DNA of 64,000 bases from Lentilactobacillus buchneri (GTDB lineage Bacteria; Bacillota; Bacilli; Lactobacillales; Lactobacillaceae). The DNA lies in contig NZ_CP073066.1 of NCBI RefSeq assembly GCF_018314255.1, forward strand, positions 1,178,001-1,242,000, in the 5' to 3' direction. The notes beneath the pieces are model-generated. The model saw only the letters and a list, made by a program, of their open reading frames with translations. It ran no database searches and had not been told where the DNA came from. The position numbers were made by a program, and so were the translations under genes. Below are positions 33,740 through 42,484 of the stretch, piece by piece (position 1 is the stretch's first letter; every line of letters begins with the position of its first letter).

Positions 33740-34705
33740 ATGACAAAAGTATTTATCGCTGATCAAATTCCAAGTAAAGCTGTTAAGAAATTATAAAGTG
33801 CTGGTCTATCCGTTACCATTCACGACAGTGAGCAGGGCTTAATCACTCACGAAGAGTTGGAGAATGCCGTGAAAGATAGTGATTTTCTGATTACAACATT
33901 ATCCACCAAGGTCGACGAATCAATCATCAGCGCAGCAACCAAGTTAAAATTAATTGCCAACTTTGGCGCTGGTTTCAATAATATCGACACTAAAGCCGCT
34001 AGTACCCACCACATCTTGGTGACCAACACACCGGTTGTTTCAACAAATTCGGTGGCAGAAGTGACCCTCGGCTTAATTCTAGCCATCAGCCATCGGATTG
34101 TCGAGGGCGACCGTTTGATGCACAACCAAGGATTTTCGGGATGGTCTCCACTATTTTTTCTAGGCCATGAACTGGCGGGAAAAACATTGGGTGTGATTGG
34201 AATGGGCCACATTGGCCGGGATGTTGCCAAGAAAGCGCAAGCCTTTTCAATGAACGTTCAATACTGGCAGCCAGAACAATTTAGATTACCACGAGATGAG
34301 GAAAATCGATTAAACATCCGGTTTGCTGAATTCACCGATCTGCTTCAAACTAGTGATTTTATCACGGTCCATGCACCACTGACCGAAGAAAATCACCATC
34401 AACTTGACGCCAAAGCCTTCAAGCAAATGAAGTCATCGGCGTTCTTAATCAACGCCGCCCGTGGCCCAATTGTTGACGAAGCGGCTCTGGCATCGGCACT
34501 AGAGAACCATGAGATCGCCGGTGCGGCTTTGGATGTCTATGAGCACGAACCAACCGTTACCCCTGGACTGAAGTCAATGAATAACGTCATCTTGACGCCG
34601 CATATCGGCAACGCAACCGTTGAGGCGCGTGATTCAATGGCTGAGATTTGTGCCAATAACATTTTGGACTTTTTAGCTGGGAAATCAATTCAATCGGTTA
34701 ATTAA
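33740..34705 (+). pseudogene. D-2-hydroxyacid dehydrogenase with early in-frame TAA
   Basis: ATG 33740, with GAGGAGG upstream, opens a frame reading MTKVFIADQIPSKAVKKL, then TAA at codon 19 (33794-33796), then SAGLSVTIHD and the complete remaining enzyme. The catalytic domain is intact: GVIGMGHIGRDVAKKA for NAD(P), Arg in NAARGPIVDEAA, Glu in DVYEHEP and His in TPHIGNA. CAA, GAA or AAA to TAA is one change. Restart at a later codon, for example around 33857, would lose about 39 residues, including the first strand of the substrate domain. Related enzymes reduce glyoxylate, hydroxypyruvate or branched 2-oxoacids. Confidence 0.85.
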
Positions 34706-34717
34706 ACAAACAATCTG

Positions 34718-34747
34718 AATTCCTCCCAATCAAAGGGGGGATTTTTT
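34718..34747 (+). terminator. Terminator
   Basis: A CCTCCC/GGGGGG stem flanked by A and T runs, followed by TTTTTT. Confidence 0.65.
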
Positions 34748-34769
34748 AATACATAGTTTTGGTTAAAAC

Positions 34770-34799
34770 AGTTGCATTTACAACTATTGGTGGTAGACT
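34770..34799 (+). promoter_or_regulatory. Promoter with MarR-type operator
   Basis: AGTTG-CATTTA-CAACT (34770-34785) is an inverted repeat that covers the -35 box TTGCAT; TAGACT at 34794-34799 is a possible -10 with a 16-base spacer. The next gene encodes a MarR protein, so autoregulation is likely. Confidence 0.5.
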
Positions 34800-34825
34800 A
34801 TAAATCTAAGTGAGGAGGTCATGTT

Positions 34826-35242
34826 TTGAAAGATCGAAATTCAGTATCATCGCTCATTCATCAAATTGCCAAGCTGGAAGAAGGCTTGATTAATCAGCAG
34901 TTGCGCGAACTCAATTTAAATGTCGATCAAGCCCACACGCTGCGGTACATTGGCGATCACCCGGGGACAAATCAGCGGGCAATCACAATTATTTTAGGAC
35001 GCAGCGCTGCCAGTGTTTCCAATTTGTTAAAAGGACTGGAAACCAGAAACTTGATCGAGAAAAAATTCAATCCGGATAATGACCGCGAAAAACAGCTGAC
35101 CCTGACTCCAAACGGCAAAGAGACCGTCACGGCGGTCAAGGGTGCGTTCGACGTCCTCGATGAGAAAGTCGATGCAGCTTTACTTGCACCGGATGCGATT
35201 TATGACCAGCTCACTCAAATTTATCAACAACTAAAGGAGTAA
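34826..35242 (+). CDS. MarR-family transcription regulator
   Basis: A 138-residue winged-helix regulator: NQRAITIILGRSAASVSNLLKGLETRNLIEKKF is the recognition region and NDREKQLTLTPNGKE the wing. TTG start after GAGGAGG. It is followed after 4 bases by a DUF2316 gene and then an amidohydrolase, forming one operon that it probably represses. Confidence 0.88.
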   Translation: MKDRNSVSSLIHQIAKLEEGLINQQLRELNLNVDQAHTLRYIGDHPGTNQRAITIILGRSAASVSNLLKGLETRNLIEKKFNPDNDREKQLTLTPNGKETVTAVKGAFDVLDEKVDAALLAPDAIYDQLTQIYQQLKE

Positions 35243-35246
35243 TCAC

Positions 35247-35549
35247 ATGTCACTCACACCACAACAAGAAATCGACACCAAGCAGCAAATTAACGCCAAC
35301 TTCAAACTAGCAGAAGTCCCCATCGAACAAGTGGCTCAAGATCTGGATACCACGCCGGAACATGTTCAAGACATTTTGGACTTGAACCCCACCCGGTTGG
35401 AGGAACCTTGGATTCTCAAAGCGTACCTGGATGAGAAAATCATTGAAAAAGGCGGCACACCGGTTCCTTATACTGCATTGCTGGGGGACCCGAAGCATTA
35501 CTGGTTCTTGAACAACCGCTTTTTGAAGAAGGGTAAGCTGCTAAGCTAA
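35247..35549 (+). CDS. DUF2316 family protein
   Basis: A 100-residue protein matching the DUF2316 pattern: an N-terminal helical part like a helix-turn-helix (FKLAEVPIEQVAQDLDTTPEHVQDIL), then LNPTRLEEPWILKAYLDEKI and the conserved end PYTALLGDPKHYWFLNNRFLKKGKL. Function unknown; commonly found next to MarR genes. It is the middle gene of the operon. Confidence 0.85.
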   Translation: MSLTPQQEIDTKQQINANFKLAEVPIEQVAQDLDTTPEHVQDILDLNPTRLEEPWILKAYLDEKIIEKGGTPVPYTALLGDPKHYWFLNNRFLKKGKLLS

Positions 35550-35564
35550 GGAGGCAGACATCAC

Positions 35565-36572
35565 ATGAAAGTCATTACATTAGAAGAACATTTTTCATCA
35601 CAAAAGTTGGGTCAGAAAATGGCCGAGGTCTTACCAAAACGACCAATCGGAAACGTCAGTCCGAAGATGCAGGATTATATGCAGCGCTCACTACCACCCG
35701 AGGCAGAATTGGAAGACGTCACCGGCAGTCGGATTCAATGGATGGATCAACACCAGATTTCAATGCAAATCCTGTCATACGGCAATCAGAACCCGCAAAA
35801 TTCAGATCCGAAGTTTGCGGTTGAACTGACAAAGTTGGCGAATGATGAGCTGGCAAAAGCTGTTGCGAAAGCCCCCGATCGCTTCCGTGCCTTTGCATCG
35901 CTCCCGGTTTCCCATCCCACTGACGCTGCGGCAGAACTGAAACGCGGTGTCGAAGAGCTCGGCTTCAAGGGGGCCATGCTAGTGAGACCAACTTCTCAGG
36001 CTCATCCATTCTTTGATGATCCATTCTACCTACCCATTTTTGAGGCGGCAGCCAACCTCAATGTGCCAGTCTATCTGCATCCCTCATTCCCAGATTCACA
36101 GATTATCGACTACTATTACTCTAACGGTCCGTGGGATGACAAGGTTTCCGGTATTTTGGGAACTGCAGGCTATGGTTGGCATACCGATGTCGGTATCCAG
36201 ACCGTCAGACTACTATTAAGTGGCGTTTTCGAAAAGTACCCGAATCTGAAATTGATCTCCGGTCACTGGGGCGAGTTTGCCTCGTTTGCCCTTGAGCGAA
36301 TGGATCAGGTCATGTATCCGGAAACCAACCTCAGCGAACCCATTTCAAAGATTTATCGCGATCACGTGTATGTCACCCCAAGCGGTATTTTGACCGAACC
36401 GCAATTGAAATTCGTGAAGGACGAAGTGGGGATTGAGCATTTGCTGTACTCGATTGATTACCCTTATATCAAACCGGAAAATTCTGGCAGTTTCATTGAG
36501 AGCAGTCCTCTAACGGATGAGGAGAAGGAATTGTTTGCGCATGGGAATGCGGAAAAGTTACTGCAACTCTGA
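35565..36572 (+). CDS. Amidohydrolase-family decarboxylase (ACMSD / gamma-resorcylate type)
   Basis: A 335-residue (beta/alpha)8 metal enzyme. The metal ligands are the Glu and His of LEEH at the N-terminus, His in YLHPSFP, His in SGHWGE and Asp in YSIDYPY. The E-x-H form replaces the usual HxH and is typical of 2,3-dihydroxybenzoate and gamma-resorcylate decarboxylases. It may decarboxylate a phenolic acid, with the MarR protein sensing it; the substrate is inference. AAGGAGG precedes the ATG. Confidence 0.82.
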   Translation: MKVITLEEHFSSQKLGQKMAEVLPKRPIGNVSPKMQDYMQRSLPPEAELEDVTGSRIQWMDQHQISMQILSYGNQNPQNSDPKFAVELTKLANDELAKAVAKAPDRFRAFASLPVSHPTDAAAELKRGVEELGFKGAMLVRPTSQAHPFFDDPFYLPIFEAAANLNVPVYLHPSFPDSQIIDYYYSNGPWDDKVSGILGTAGYGWHTDVGIQTVRLLLSGVFEKYPNLKLISGHWGEFASFALERMDQVMYPETNLSEPISKIYRDHVYVTPSGILTEPQLKFVKDEVGIEHLLYSIDYPYIKPENSGSFIESSPLTDEEKELFAHGNAEKLLQL

Positions 36573-36597
36573 ATCTGATAACATCATAACGATAAAA

Positions 36598-36638
36598 AAA
36601 CCAGCTGGTATTCCCAAATAGGGTTACCAGCTGGTTTT
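36598..36638. terminator. Bidirectional terminator
   Basis: AAACCAGCTGGTA pairs with TACCAGCTGGTTT, with T-runs on both sides, between the amidohydrolase gene and rlmH. Confidence 0.9.
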
Positions 36639-36659
36639 GATTTGCGCAGTAATGGGCGG

Positions 36660-37139
36660 TCACTTATGATAAGGGCTGCCCTCATTAATCATAAAAGCCC
36701 GGTAAATCTGCTCAGTCAACACCAACCTCATCAATTGGTGGGGCAATGTGAACCGGCCAAAGGAAATCTGGGTGTCGGCACGATCGAGAACGTGTTTCGA
36801 TAACCCAAGTGATCCGCCAATAACAAAGGTGATGTCCGAATGACCATAGGTTGTCAGGTCGGCAATTTCCTTCGCAAACGCTTCTGAAGTCCGCTCCTTG
36901 CCTAGGATCGCGAGTGCGTACACGTACTCGCGGTCCTTTATTTTGTCCAGAATTCGCGCACCCTCTTTGTCCATCACTTCATCCATTTCTGCTTGGCTGA
37001 GTGACTCTGGCGCCTTCTCATCGGGAACTTCCACAATCTGAAACTTGCAAAAGCGCGATAACCGCTTCGCGTATTCCGCAATCCCCTGCTTAAAATACTT
37101 TTCTTTTAATTTTCCAACAACGACCAATTTAATGTTCAC
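36660..37139 (-). CDS. rlmH: 23S rRNA (pseudouridine1915-N3)-methyltransferase RlmH
   Basis: A 159-residue SPOUT methyltransferase that modifies pseudouridine 1915 in helix 69 of 23S r[21 protein letters not shown] forms part of the SAM knot and [18 protein letters not shown], ending SPYHK, is the typical C-terminus. GTG start nine bases after GGAGG. It sits beside the htrA-wal region as in other lactobacilli. Confidence 0.95.
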   Translation of the reverse strand: MNIKLVVVGKLKEKYFKQGIAEYAKRLSRFCKFQIVEVPDEKAPESLSQAEMDEVMDKEGARILDKIKDREYVYALAILGKERTSEAFAKEIADLTTYGHSDITFVIGGSLGLSKHVLDRADTQISFGRFTLPHQLMRLVLTEQIYRAFMINEGSPYHK

Positions 37140-37198
37140 TATGTAATTGCCTCCAAATTTATAGTTATCCTGTGTAAAAAAGCGGGCTTATTAACAAG

Positions 37199-37516
37199 TT
37201 GTCCACAGAGTTATCCACAGGTTTATGCACCTTATCAACTTTTCAGTGACCCGCATTATTTTAAAAATTGTCAAGGGTCAAAAATGTTATCCACAGAACT
37301 GTGGACAACGTGTGTTCGCAATCTGTCACCGCAAACCCTATTATATCAGTCATTATCTCAACGAACAAATCCCCTTTTTATATCAAAAAAAGTTATCCAC
37401 AATTTCTGTGGATAACTTTTAGTTTTTGGGGGATAACTATTCAACGTTATTCTATCAGTGGATAACAGAATCTTGTGGATTGTCCACAGAGTTATCCACA
37501 GCCAAAATGTGGATAG
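37199..37516. other. DnaA-box cluster
   Basis: Five perfect TTATCCACA boxes: 37211-37219, 37287-37295, 37393-37401 and 37492-37500 on plus, 37407-37415 on minus. Six more with one mismatch: 37199 (TTGTCCACA), 37223 (TTATGCACC), 37300 (minus), 37457 (minus), 37480 and 37508 (minus). Two facing boxes at 37393 and 37407 form a near-perfect hairpin. The surrounding DNA is AT-rich with no gene. It lies directly upstream of rlmH. It could be a DnaA-titrating or DnaA-reactivating locus, or an initiation site. Confidence 0.85.
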
Positions 37517-37727
37517 TTTATCAAATCTTTACATCCGATGAATTTTTTAAATAAAACTTGGTTCGTCGTTCGTATTTATACCATGTGTACGGTACAAGTT
37601 CCATATATTTGGTAAGGCCGTTCGTAAACAGTGAAGCGGTCCAATGTTTGCGGACAAATCGAATCAATTTAATCATTATACCTGAATTGTCCCAAACAAA
37701 TCCACTTTAAAGATTGGAGAATCACCA

Positions 37728-37868
37728 TTGACAGTCAACTTGATTAATCACGATGGGGAATGGGCGTTGCCGATCCCTGGGGATATTAGCCCTAAATATG
37801 AGTCTTATCACGTGTTTCAGACGGAGGAGGGTGTTATCCTCTGTGTTCCACTTAGGGCTCTTAAATAA
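37728..37868 (+). CDS. Small AbrB/MazE-like protein
   Basis: A 46-residue ORF starting with TTG, with GGAGA eight bases upstream. The pattern V..I.HDGEWALPIPGDI ... YHVFQTEEGVILCVP resembles the SpoVT-AbrB fold of small antitoxins such as the one at 22696-22905. No toxin gene follows; a terminator does. The coding call rests on the ribosome site and the pattern only. Confidence 0.5.
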   Translation: MTVNLINHDGEWALPIPGDISPKYESYHVFQTEEGVILCVPLRALK

Positions 37869-37888
37869 GAAGCCATGTGGCTACAGAC

Positions 37889-37944
37889 ACAAAAGAACTT
37901 CAATCCCAACTTGAGAATTGAAGTCCTCTGATCAACTTTTGTGC
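37889..37944. terminator. Terminator hairpin
   Basis: CACAAAAG and ACTTCAAT pair with ATTGAAGT and CTTTTGTG across the gap between convergent genes. Confidence 0.7.
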
Positions 37945-40122
37945 TTATTCACCAAACAACTCTGCGAGTGTTTTGGCTTTCATATTGTTGCTATCAAGGG
38001 TAATCTGTTTACCAGCCTTGACTTCATCATACTTCAGTACCACTTGATTGCCTGTATCACCAATAGTTGCATTCCCCTGCTTGTCGAATAGAGGCTTATT
38101 AGAATCTAGTCTGTTACCAATCGACGTATCAGGATTATCAGGTTTAGCGGTAAAGGTTAATTTGAATACATAAATTGTCTTACCACTCATACCGTCTGCA
38201 AATAACGTTCCATTCGTTCCACTGTAGTCACTAGCCGCTAAATGAGTTCCAGCTCCCCAGAGGAAACCGTCATTCTTTGCTGCGTAGTAAATTGTATTCA
38301 ATCCCTGATCCTTAACAGCAGCATTGAGGTTTGCAACCGTAACCACATCGCCGGCATAACCATTGATATTCGCGTCTCCAGCCAATGCTTTGCTAAAGTT
38401 TGCGTCACTATCACGTTTACCGTTTGCATTTTCAAAGTATGCAAGATCCTGAGTTACGTCCTTGGTATCAGATTTATCAAAGAACAGTGCACTGGAAACC
38501 AATGCCTTCGCTGGCAGCTTAGCGACAACCAACTTAACATCCTGACCATATGCAGCCGCTTTAATGGCAGCTAAGTTCGCAGCAAGTTGATCCTTGCTCA
38601 AACCATCAGTGGTGTAGCCCTTAATACCAGCCTTGGCCAAAAGAGCAGCATAAGCCTTCTTCAAGGTAGCAGCATCAGGTGACGTTGGGTCAGCAACACT
38701 AACAGTCTTAATCGTGTCCAAAGCCGTTTTGTCATTTGTGCCTTTCGTCAAGGTTGTTGAACCAACAGCCTTACCGGCCTGATCAACAAACGACAATTGA
38801 ACTTCATTGTCTTTGATTGGGTCAACGGCAACGGTCTTAATGGAAACCTGGTTACCGAATGTCGTTTGAGCAATTTGAGCTTGTTGGTCAGTGGTCAATG
38901 TGTTGTTGGCGCTTAATGCAAAACCGGTACCCTTTAACGCATCAACTAACTTAGCTTGAATAGCAGCCGTATCGGTTGCCGCCAATTTCCAAGTTGAGCC
39001 ATCCTGCACACCCACCGGTTGACCATTGGCAGCGTTAGCAGTCGTGTAATCAACATAATTAATCACGTTTCCGCTCGGATCTGTCAAAACAATCCGAACT
39101 GCCTTGTTAATCGTTGGTTTCACAACTGAAATCGTCACGCTGGATCCAAAGGTTCCCTGGGCAATGGCCGCGATCTGGCCTTGAGTCAAGGTGAATCCCG
39201 GATAACCGAGTGGTGAAAGTGCAGAGGCAATCTGTGACTGAATTGAACTGGAATCATTGGAATCCAGCTTCCAAGTGCCATTCACATTGGAGCCGACTGT
39301 TGCGCCTTTAGTTACCCCAGTCTTCGTGAAATCACCCGAGGTCAATGACGAACCTGTCGCCGAATCAACTAACTTAATTCGAATCGCGTTATCAGCAATT
39401 GGTGAATTGATGTTGGTTGTCTTCTTCAATCCTGAATACAAAATCCAGCCATCCGCGCCGGAGTTACCATTATTGGTGGCAGAAATGTGAACCCATTGGT
39501 CACCTTCACGGGTTCTCATCCCAGCTTGGTCAATTTGGTAACTGACATTTGCATAAGGTCTTGAATCAGTTACCTGACGGCCAACCTTGTATTGCGTCCA
39601 AGCTGGCTGCTCATATGTAACTGTCTGATTATTGTTTGCGGTTCCCGGGTTTGCGAATTGGAACGTCCCGTTGCTCATATCATCAGTGAGCGAGTTCTGT
39701 TGGAACGTCAGATAGGATTTCACCCCGCCAGCAAAGCTTGACCGACTCTTACCACCATAAATCCAACCGCGATCCTTACCGTCAAAAGTAACCACCTTAT
39801 AATACACTTTTCCCCGGTTGGTTCTGGCAACCCGATAAGCGCGAACGTTCTTGCTTGATCGGGTTGATTTGGCAAGATCCCGTAACGTAATGGTGGTTGC
39901 GACCTTCTTGGCTCCTTTTAGTGCTGAAGCCTTGGTCCACAATGCCGCTTTACCGGTAAAGGTCACGTTGCGCGAAGCTCCGGTACCCCTCAATTTCACG
40001 TTCGACGTAACCCGGACCCGAGATTTTGCTGAAACAGCTGAAGACTGCGATATCCCAACTACAGCAAAGACTCCCAGAGCAGCCATGGAAACCAGGATTG
40101 ATCCCTTAATATGAATTTTCAT
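37945..40122 (-). CDS. S-layer-like secreted surface protein
   Basis: A 725-residue secreted protein. A signal peptide of about 32 residues ends SAVSA. A basic N-terminal wall-binding region follows (about 33-143: NVTFTGKAALWTKASALKGA, YRVARTNRGKVYYKVV, GWIYGGKSRSSFAGGVKSY), resembling the SLAP-type domain of buchneri-group S-layer proteins. Three divergent repeats of about 95 residues (near 244-535) share an opening like DNAIRIKLVD, a TWKL or equivalent segment and the end FG..V.I. There is no LPxTG or membrane anchor. AAAGGGG precedes ATG 40122. It could be a structural S-layer protein or a minor surface protein. Confidence 0.65.
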   Translation of the reverse strand: MKIHIKGSILVSMAALGVFAVVGISQSSAVSAKSRVRVTSNVKLRGTGASRNVTFTGKAALWTKASALKGAKKVATTITLRDLAKSTRSSKNVRAYRVARTNRGKVYYKVVTFDGKDRGWIYGGKSRSSFAGGVKSYLTFQQNSLTDDMSNGTFQFANPGTANNNQTVTYEQPAWTQYKVGRQVTDSRPYANVSYQIDQAGMRTREGDQWVHISATNNGNSGADGWILYSGLKKTTNINSPIADNAIRIKLVDSATGSSLTSGDFTKTGVTKGATVGSNVNGTWKLDSNDSSSIQSQIASALSPLGYPGFTLTQGQIAAIAQGTFGSSVTISVVKPTINKAVRIVLTDPSGNVINYVDYTTANAANGQPVGVQDGSTWKLAATDTAAIQAKLVDALKGTGFALSANNTLTTDQQAQIAQTTFGNQVSIKTVAVDPIKDNEVQLSFVDQAGKAVGSTTLTKGTNDKTALDTIKTVSVADPTSPDAATLKKAYAALLAKAGIKGYTTDGLSKDQLAANLAAIKAAAYGQDVKLVVAKLPAKALVSSALFFDKSDTKDVTQDLAYFENANGKRDSDANFSKALAGDANINGYAGDVVTVANLNAAVKDQGLNTIYYAAKNDGFLWGAGTHLAASDYSGTNGTLFADGMSGKTIYVFKLTFTAKPDNPDTSIGNRLDSNKPLFDKQGNATIGDTGNQVVLKYDEVKAGKQITLDSNNMKAKTLAELFGE

Positions 40123-40256
40123 GTCGATATCCCCTTTGATCAATTTGTGCTACATCATTATTGTATCTCAAATGTGAATTTATTAACATTACATGAATGT
40201 TAAGTATTACACTTATGTTAAGTAAGTAACGACCGACAATTCATTTTAAGGCAAAA

Positions 40257-40290
40257 AATAACCTCCGCTTATGAGAAAACGGAGGTTATC
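40257..40290 (-). terminator. Rho-independent terminator of the wal-htrA operon
   Basis: AATAACCTCCG pairs with CGGAGGTTAT, with a T6 run on the minus strand. Confidence 0.85.
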
Positions 40291-40308
40291 AATACTTATA
40301 ATTAAGGA

Positions 40309-41568
40309 TTATTTACTTGCTTCGCTTAAAACTTTACTGGTTGCTTTTTCGTTCAAAGTAATTGAGCCAGTCTTCTTGTCACCTTTATGATAATAGGTAA
40401 CTGAGATCTTATCGCCAATCTTGTGCTTATACAGAATATCACGCAATTGACTTTGTTGAGTAATCTTAGTGCCATCCAGCTCGGTAATCACATCGTATTT
40501 GGCCAATCCAGCCCGCTTAGCAGGTGAATTAGCGTTCACGTTAAGAACAACCGCCCCTTGAGTAACACTCTTAGGCAGCTTCAAAATAGAGCGTTGCTGC
40601 TGCTCGGAAATGTTGGATAGATCGGTGTAGCCGATTCCCAGTGCCGGACGGATAACTTGGCCGTTCTTGATCAACTGGTTGATAATCATAACCACTTCAT
40701 TACTTGGGATCGCAAAGCCCATTCCTTCAACACTGGTACCCTGCTGATCAGAAGCTAATTTCATGGAATTGATCCCGACCACTTGGCCGGCAAAGTTAAT
40801 CAATGGCCCACCGGAGTTCCCGGGGTTGATCGCAGCATCAGTTTGAATAACCGTTGCGTTACCAATTTGTTGGCCACTCTCTGAAGTTTGCGGTACTTCC
40901 CGTTTCTTAGCGGAAATAATTCCCTGAGTTACTGAAGTTGCGTACTGTGAGCCCAGTGGTGAACCGATTGCGAGAACCGGTTCGGCAACCTTGATGTTAT
41001 CAGAGTCGCCAAAAGTTGCGACTTTCTTGACCTTGTCAGAGTTAATCTTGATAACGGCCAAATCAGAAACGGCATCCTTACCGACAACCGAAGCGGAAAC
41101 CTTCGAGCCATCGCTGAGAATAATCTCGAGGGCATTGGCACCGGCAACCACGTGGTTGTTGGTAACGATGTAAGCAGTATTGCCGCTCTTCTTATAGATC
41201 ACACCGGATCCTTCGCTTGAGGCTTCAAGTTCGCCGCTGCTCTTCTTTTTGCTGGAAGAACCGCCTTGAATTTGACCCAAAATTCCAGATAAGGTGTCGT
41301 CGCTTGAACTTTGTTTCTGTAAATTAATAACGGAAACAACAGTGCTCTTAGTTGCGTTAAACGCTTTTTCTGCCTGAGTATTGAGATTAACTTTTACGTT
41401 GCTGACCTTGGTATTGCCATTCTTGTTCGTACCAGAAACCAGCTCTGTTCCAGTTCCATTATTATTGTTGTTAAAATAAGAAACTCCGCCGTAAGTAATC
41501 CCGCCGCCAAGTGCGCCAGCGATCACAGCGGTCGCAATGAATTTTCCAAATCCGTTATTTTGTGCCAA
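40309..41568 (-). CDS. htrA: Serine protease HtrA (DegP family)
   Basis: A 419-residue membrane-anchored protease: N-terminal helix (about 9-29), a linker, a trypsin-like domain with His in TNNHVVAG, Asp in SDLAVIKI and Ser in NPGNSGGPL, and a C-terminal PDZ domain (LNVNANSPAKRAGLAKYDVI). It degrades misfolded exported proteins at the cell surface. TTG start, with AAGGGGG nine bases before. It closes the walRK-yycHI-walJ block. Confidence 0.95.
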   Translation of the reverse strand: MAQNNGFGKFIATAVIAGALGGGITYGGVSYFNNNNNGTGTELVSGTNKNGNTKVSNVKVNLNTQAEKAFNATKSTVVSVINLQKQSSSDDTLSGILGQIQGGSSSKKKSSGELEASSEGSGVIYKKSGNTAYIVTNNHVVAGANALEIILSDGSKVSASVVGKDAVSDLAVIKINSDKVKKVATFGDSDNIKVAEPVLAIGSPLGSQYATSVTQGIISAKKREVPQTSESGQQIGNATVIQTDAAINPGNSGGPLINFAGQVVGINSMKLASDQQGTSVEGMGFAIPSNEVVMIINQLIKNGQVIRPALGIGYTDLSNISEQQQRSILKLPKSVTQGAVVLNVNANSPAKRAGLAKYDVITELDGTKITQQSQLRDILYKHKIGDKISVTYYHKGDKKTGSITLNEKATSKVLSEASK

Positions 41569-41660
41569 TTAGTGTGCCCCCTTATTATTTTATATTACCT
41601 ATAATATACTTTTTTCATGACGAAAGTGTGTTTTAAAGTTTAGAAATATCTAAAGGATTT

Positions 41661-42464
41661 TTAAATAATCATTAAAGGCGAAGCGTGGTCCTGTGAGGTA
41701 TCGTACAGCTTAAAGTCCTCACCGACACCCATATCGTGGTCTTCCAAGATGGAAGCCACCGTCAAGTGGGCAAGCGTCTTCATGTTATTATGCAGGCTGC
41801 GATGACCTAAGAAGACTTTTTTAGTCCGATGACCGATGACATCCAACATGGTGTTGGCGCCATCTTCATTGGACAAATGTCCTTGATCACCCAAAATCCG
41901 CTTTTTGGTCATCCAAGGATAATCGCCATTTTCCAGCATTTCAATATCATGGTTACATTCCAAAAGATAACCATCGGCATCTTTGATGACGCCTTCCATG
42001 CGATCAGAAACATAACCGGTATCAGTTAGGATAACAAAAGACTTGTTATTATGATGAAAAACATAGAATTGTGGCTCAGCAGCGTCGTGGGACACCGAAA
42101 AGCTTTCAACATCAAGATCGCCCATATCCATCACACTGTCAGGAGCAATGATGTTCTTTTGATCGTCTGCGACCTTACCAATCCTTGGCGCCATAGCATT
42201 CCAGGTGCCTTCATTGGCATACACCTGAATCCCATATTTGCGTGCCAAGACACCGGCACCCAGTCGGTGATCGGAGTGCTCATGGGTCACAAAAAGTGAG
42301 TCGACGTCACTGAGGTCTCGACCAATCGAATTCATGAGCGCTTCAATCTTCTTGCCGCTCAATCCCGCATCACACAAAACTTTGTGGTCCGGCGTTTCGA
42401 TGTAAGTCACGTTACCGCCACTACCGCTGGCGAGGACGCTGATTTTCATATCATCATTATTCAT
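41661..42464 (-). CDS. walJ: WalJ (YycJ) metallo-beta-lactamase-fold protein
   Basis: A 267-residue MBL-fold hydrolase. The metal motif is THEHSDHRLGAG; SGSGGNVTYIE opens the domain; VILTDTGYVSD and ECNHDIEML follow, with a distal His in FLGHRSLHNN. WalJ links cell-wall control to chromosome events and is thought to be a nuclease. Member of the walRK operon. Confidence 0.92.
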   Translation of the reverse strand: MNNDDMKISVLASGSGGNVTYIETPDHKVLCDAGLSGKKIEALMNSIGRDLSDVDSLFVTHEHSDHRLGAGVLARKYGIQVYANEGTWNAMAPRIGKVADDQKNIIAPDSVMDMGDLDVESFSVSHDAAEPQFYVFHHNNKSFVILTDTGYVSDRMEGVIKDADGYLLECNHDIEMLENGDYPWMTKKRILGDQGHLSNEDGANTMLDVIGHRTKKVFLGHRSLHNNMKTLAHLTVASILEDHDMGVGEDFKLYDTSQDHASPLMII

Positions 42465-42484
42465 AACCGTTCTTCTTCCTAACT

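Noticed and set aside
37199..37516. Calling the DnaA-box cluster the chromosomal oriC
   Set aside because: gyrA is read leftwards at the right edge, so the dnaA-dnaN region with the usual oriC should lie beyond 64000. The cluster is kept as a separate DnaA-binding locus.
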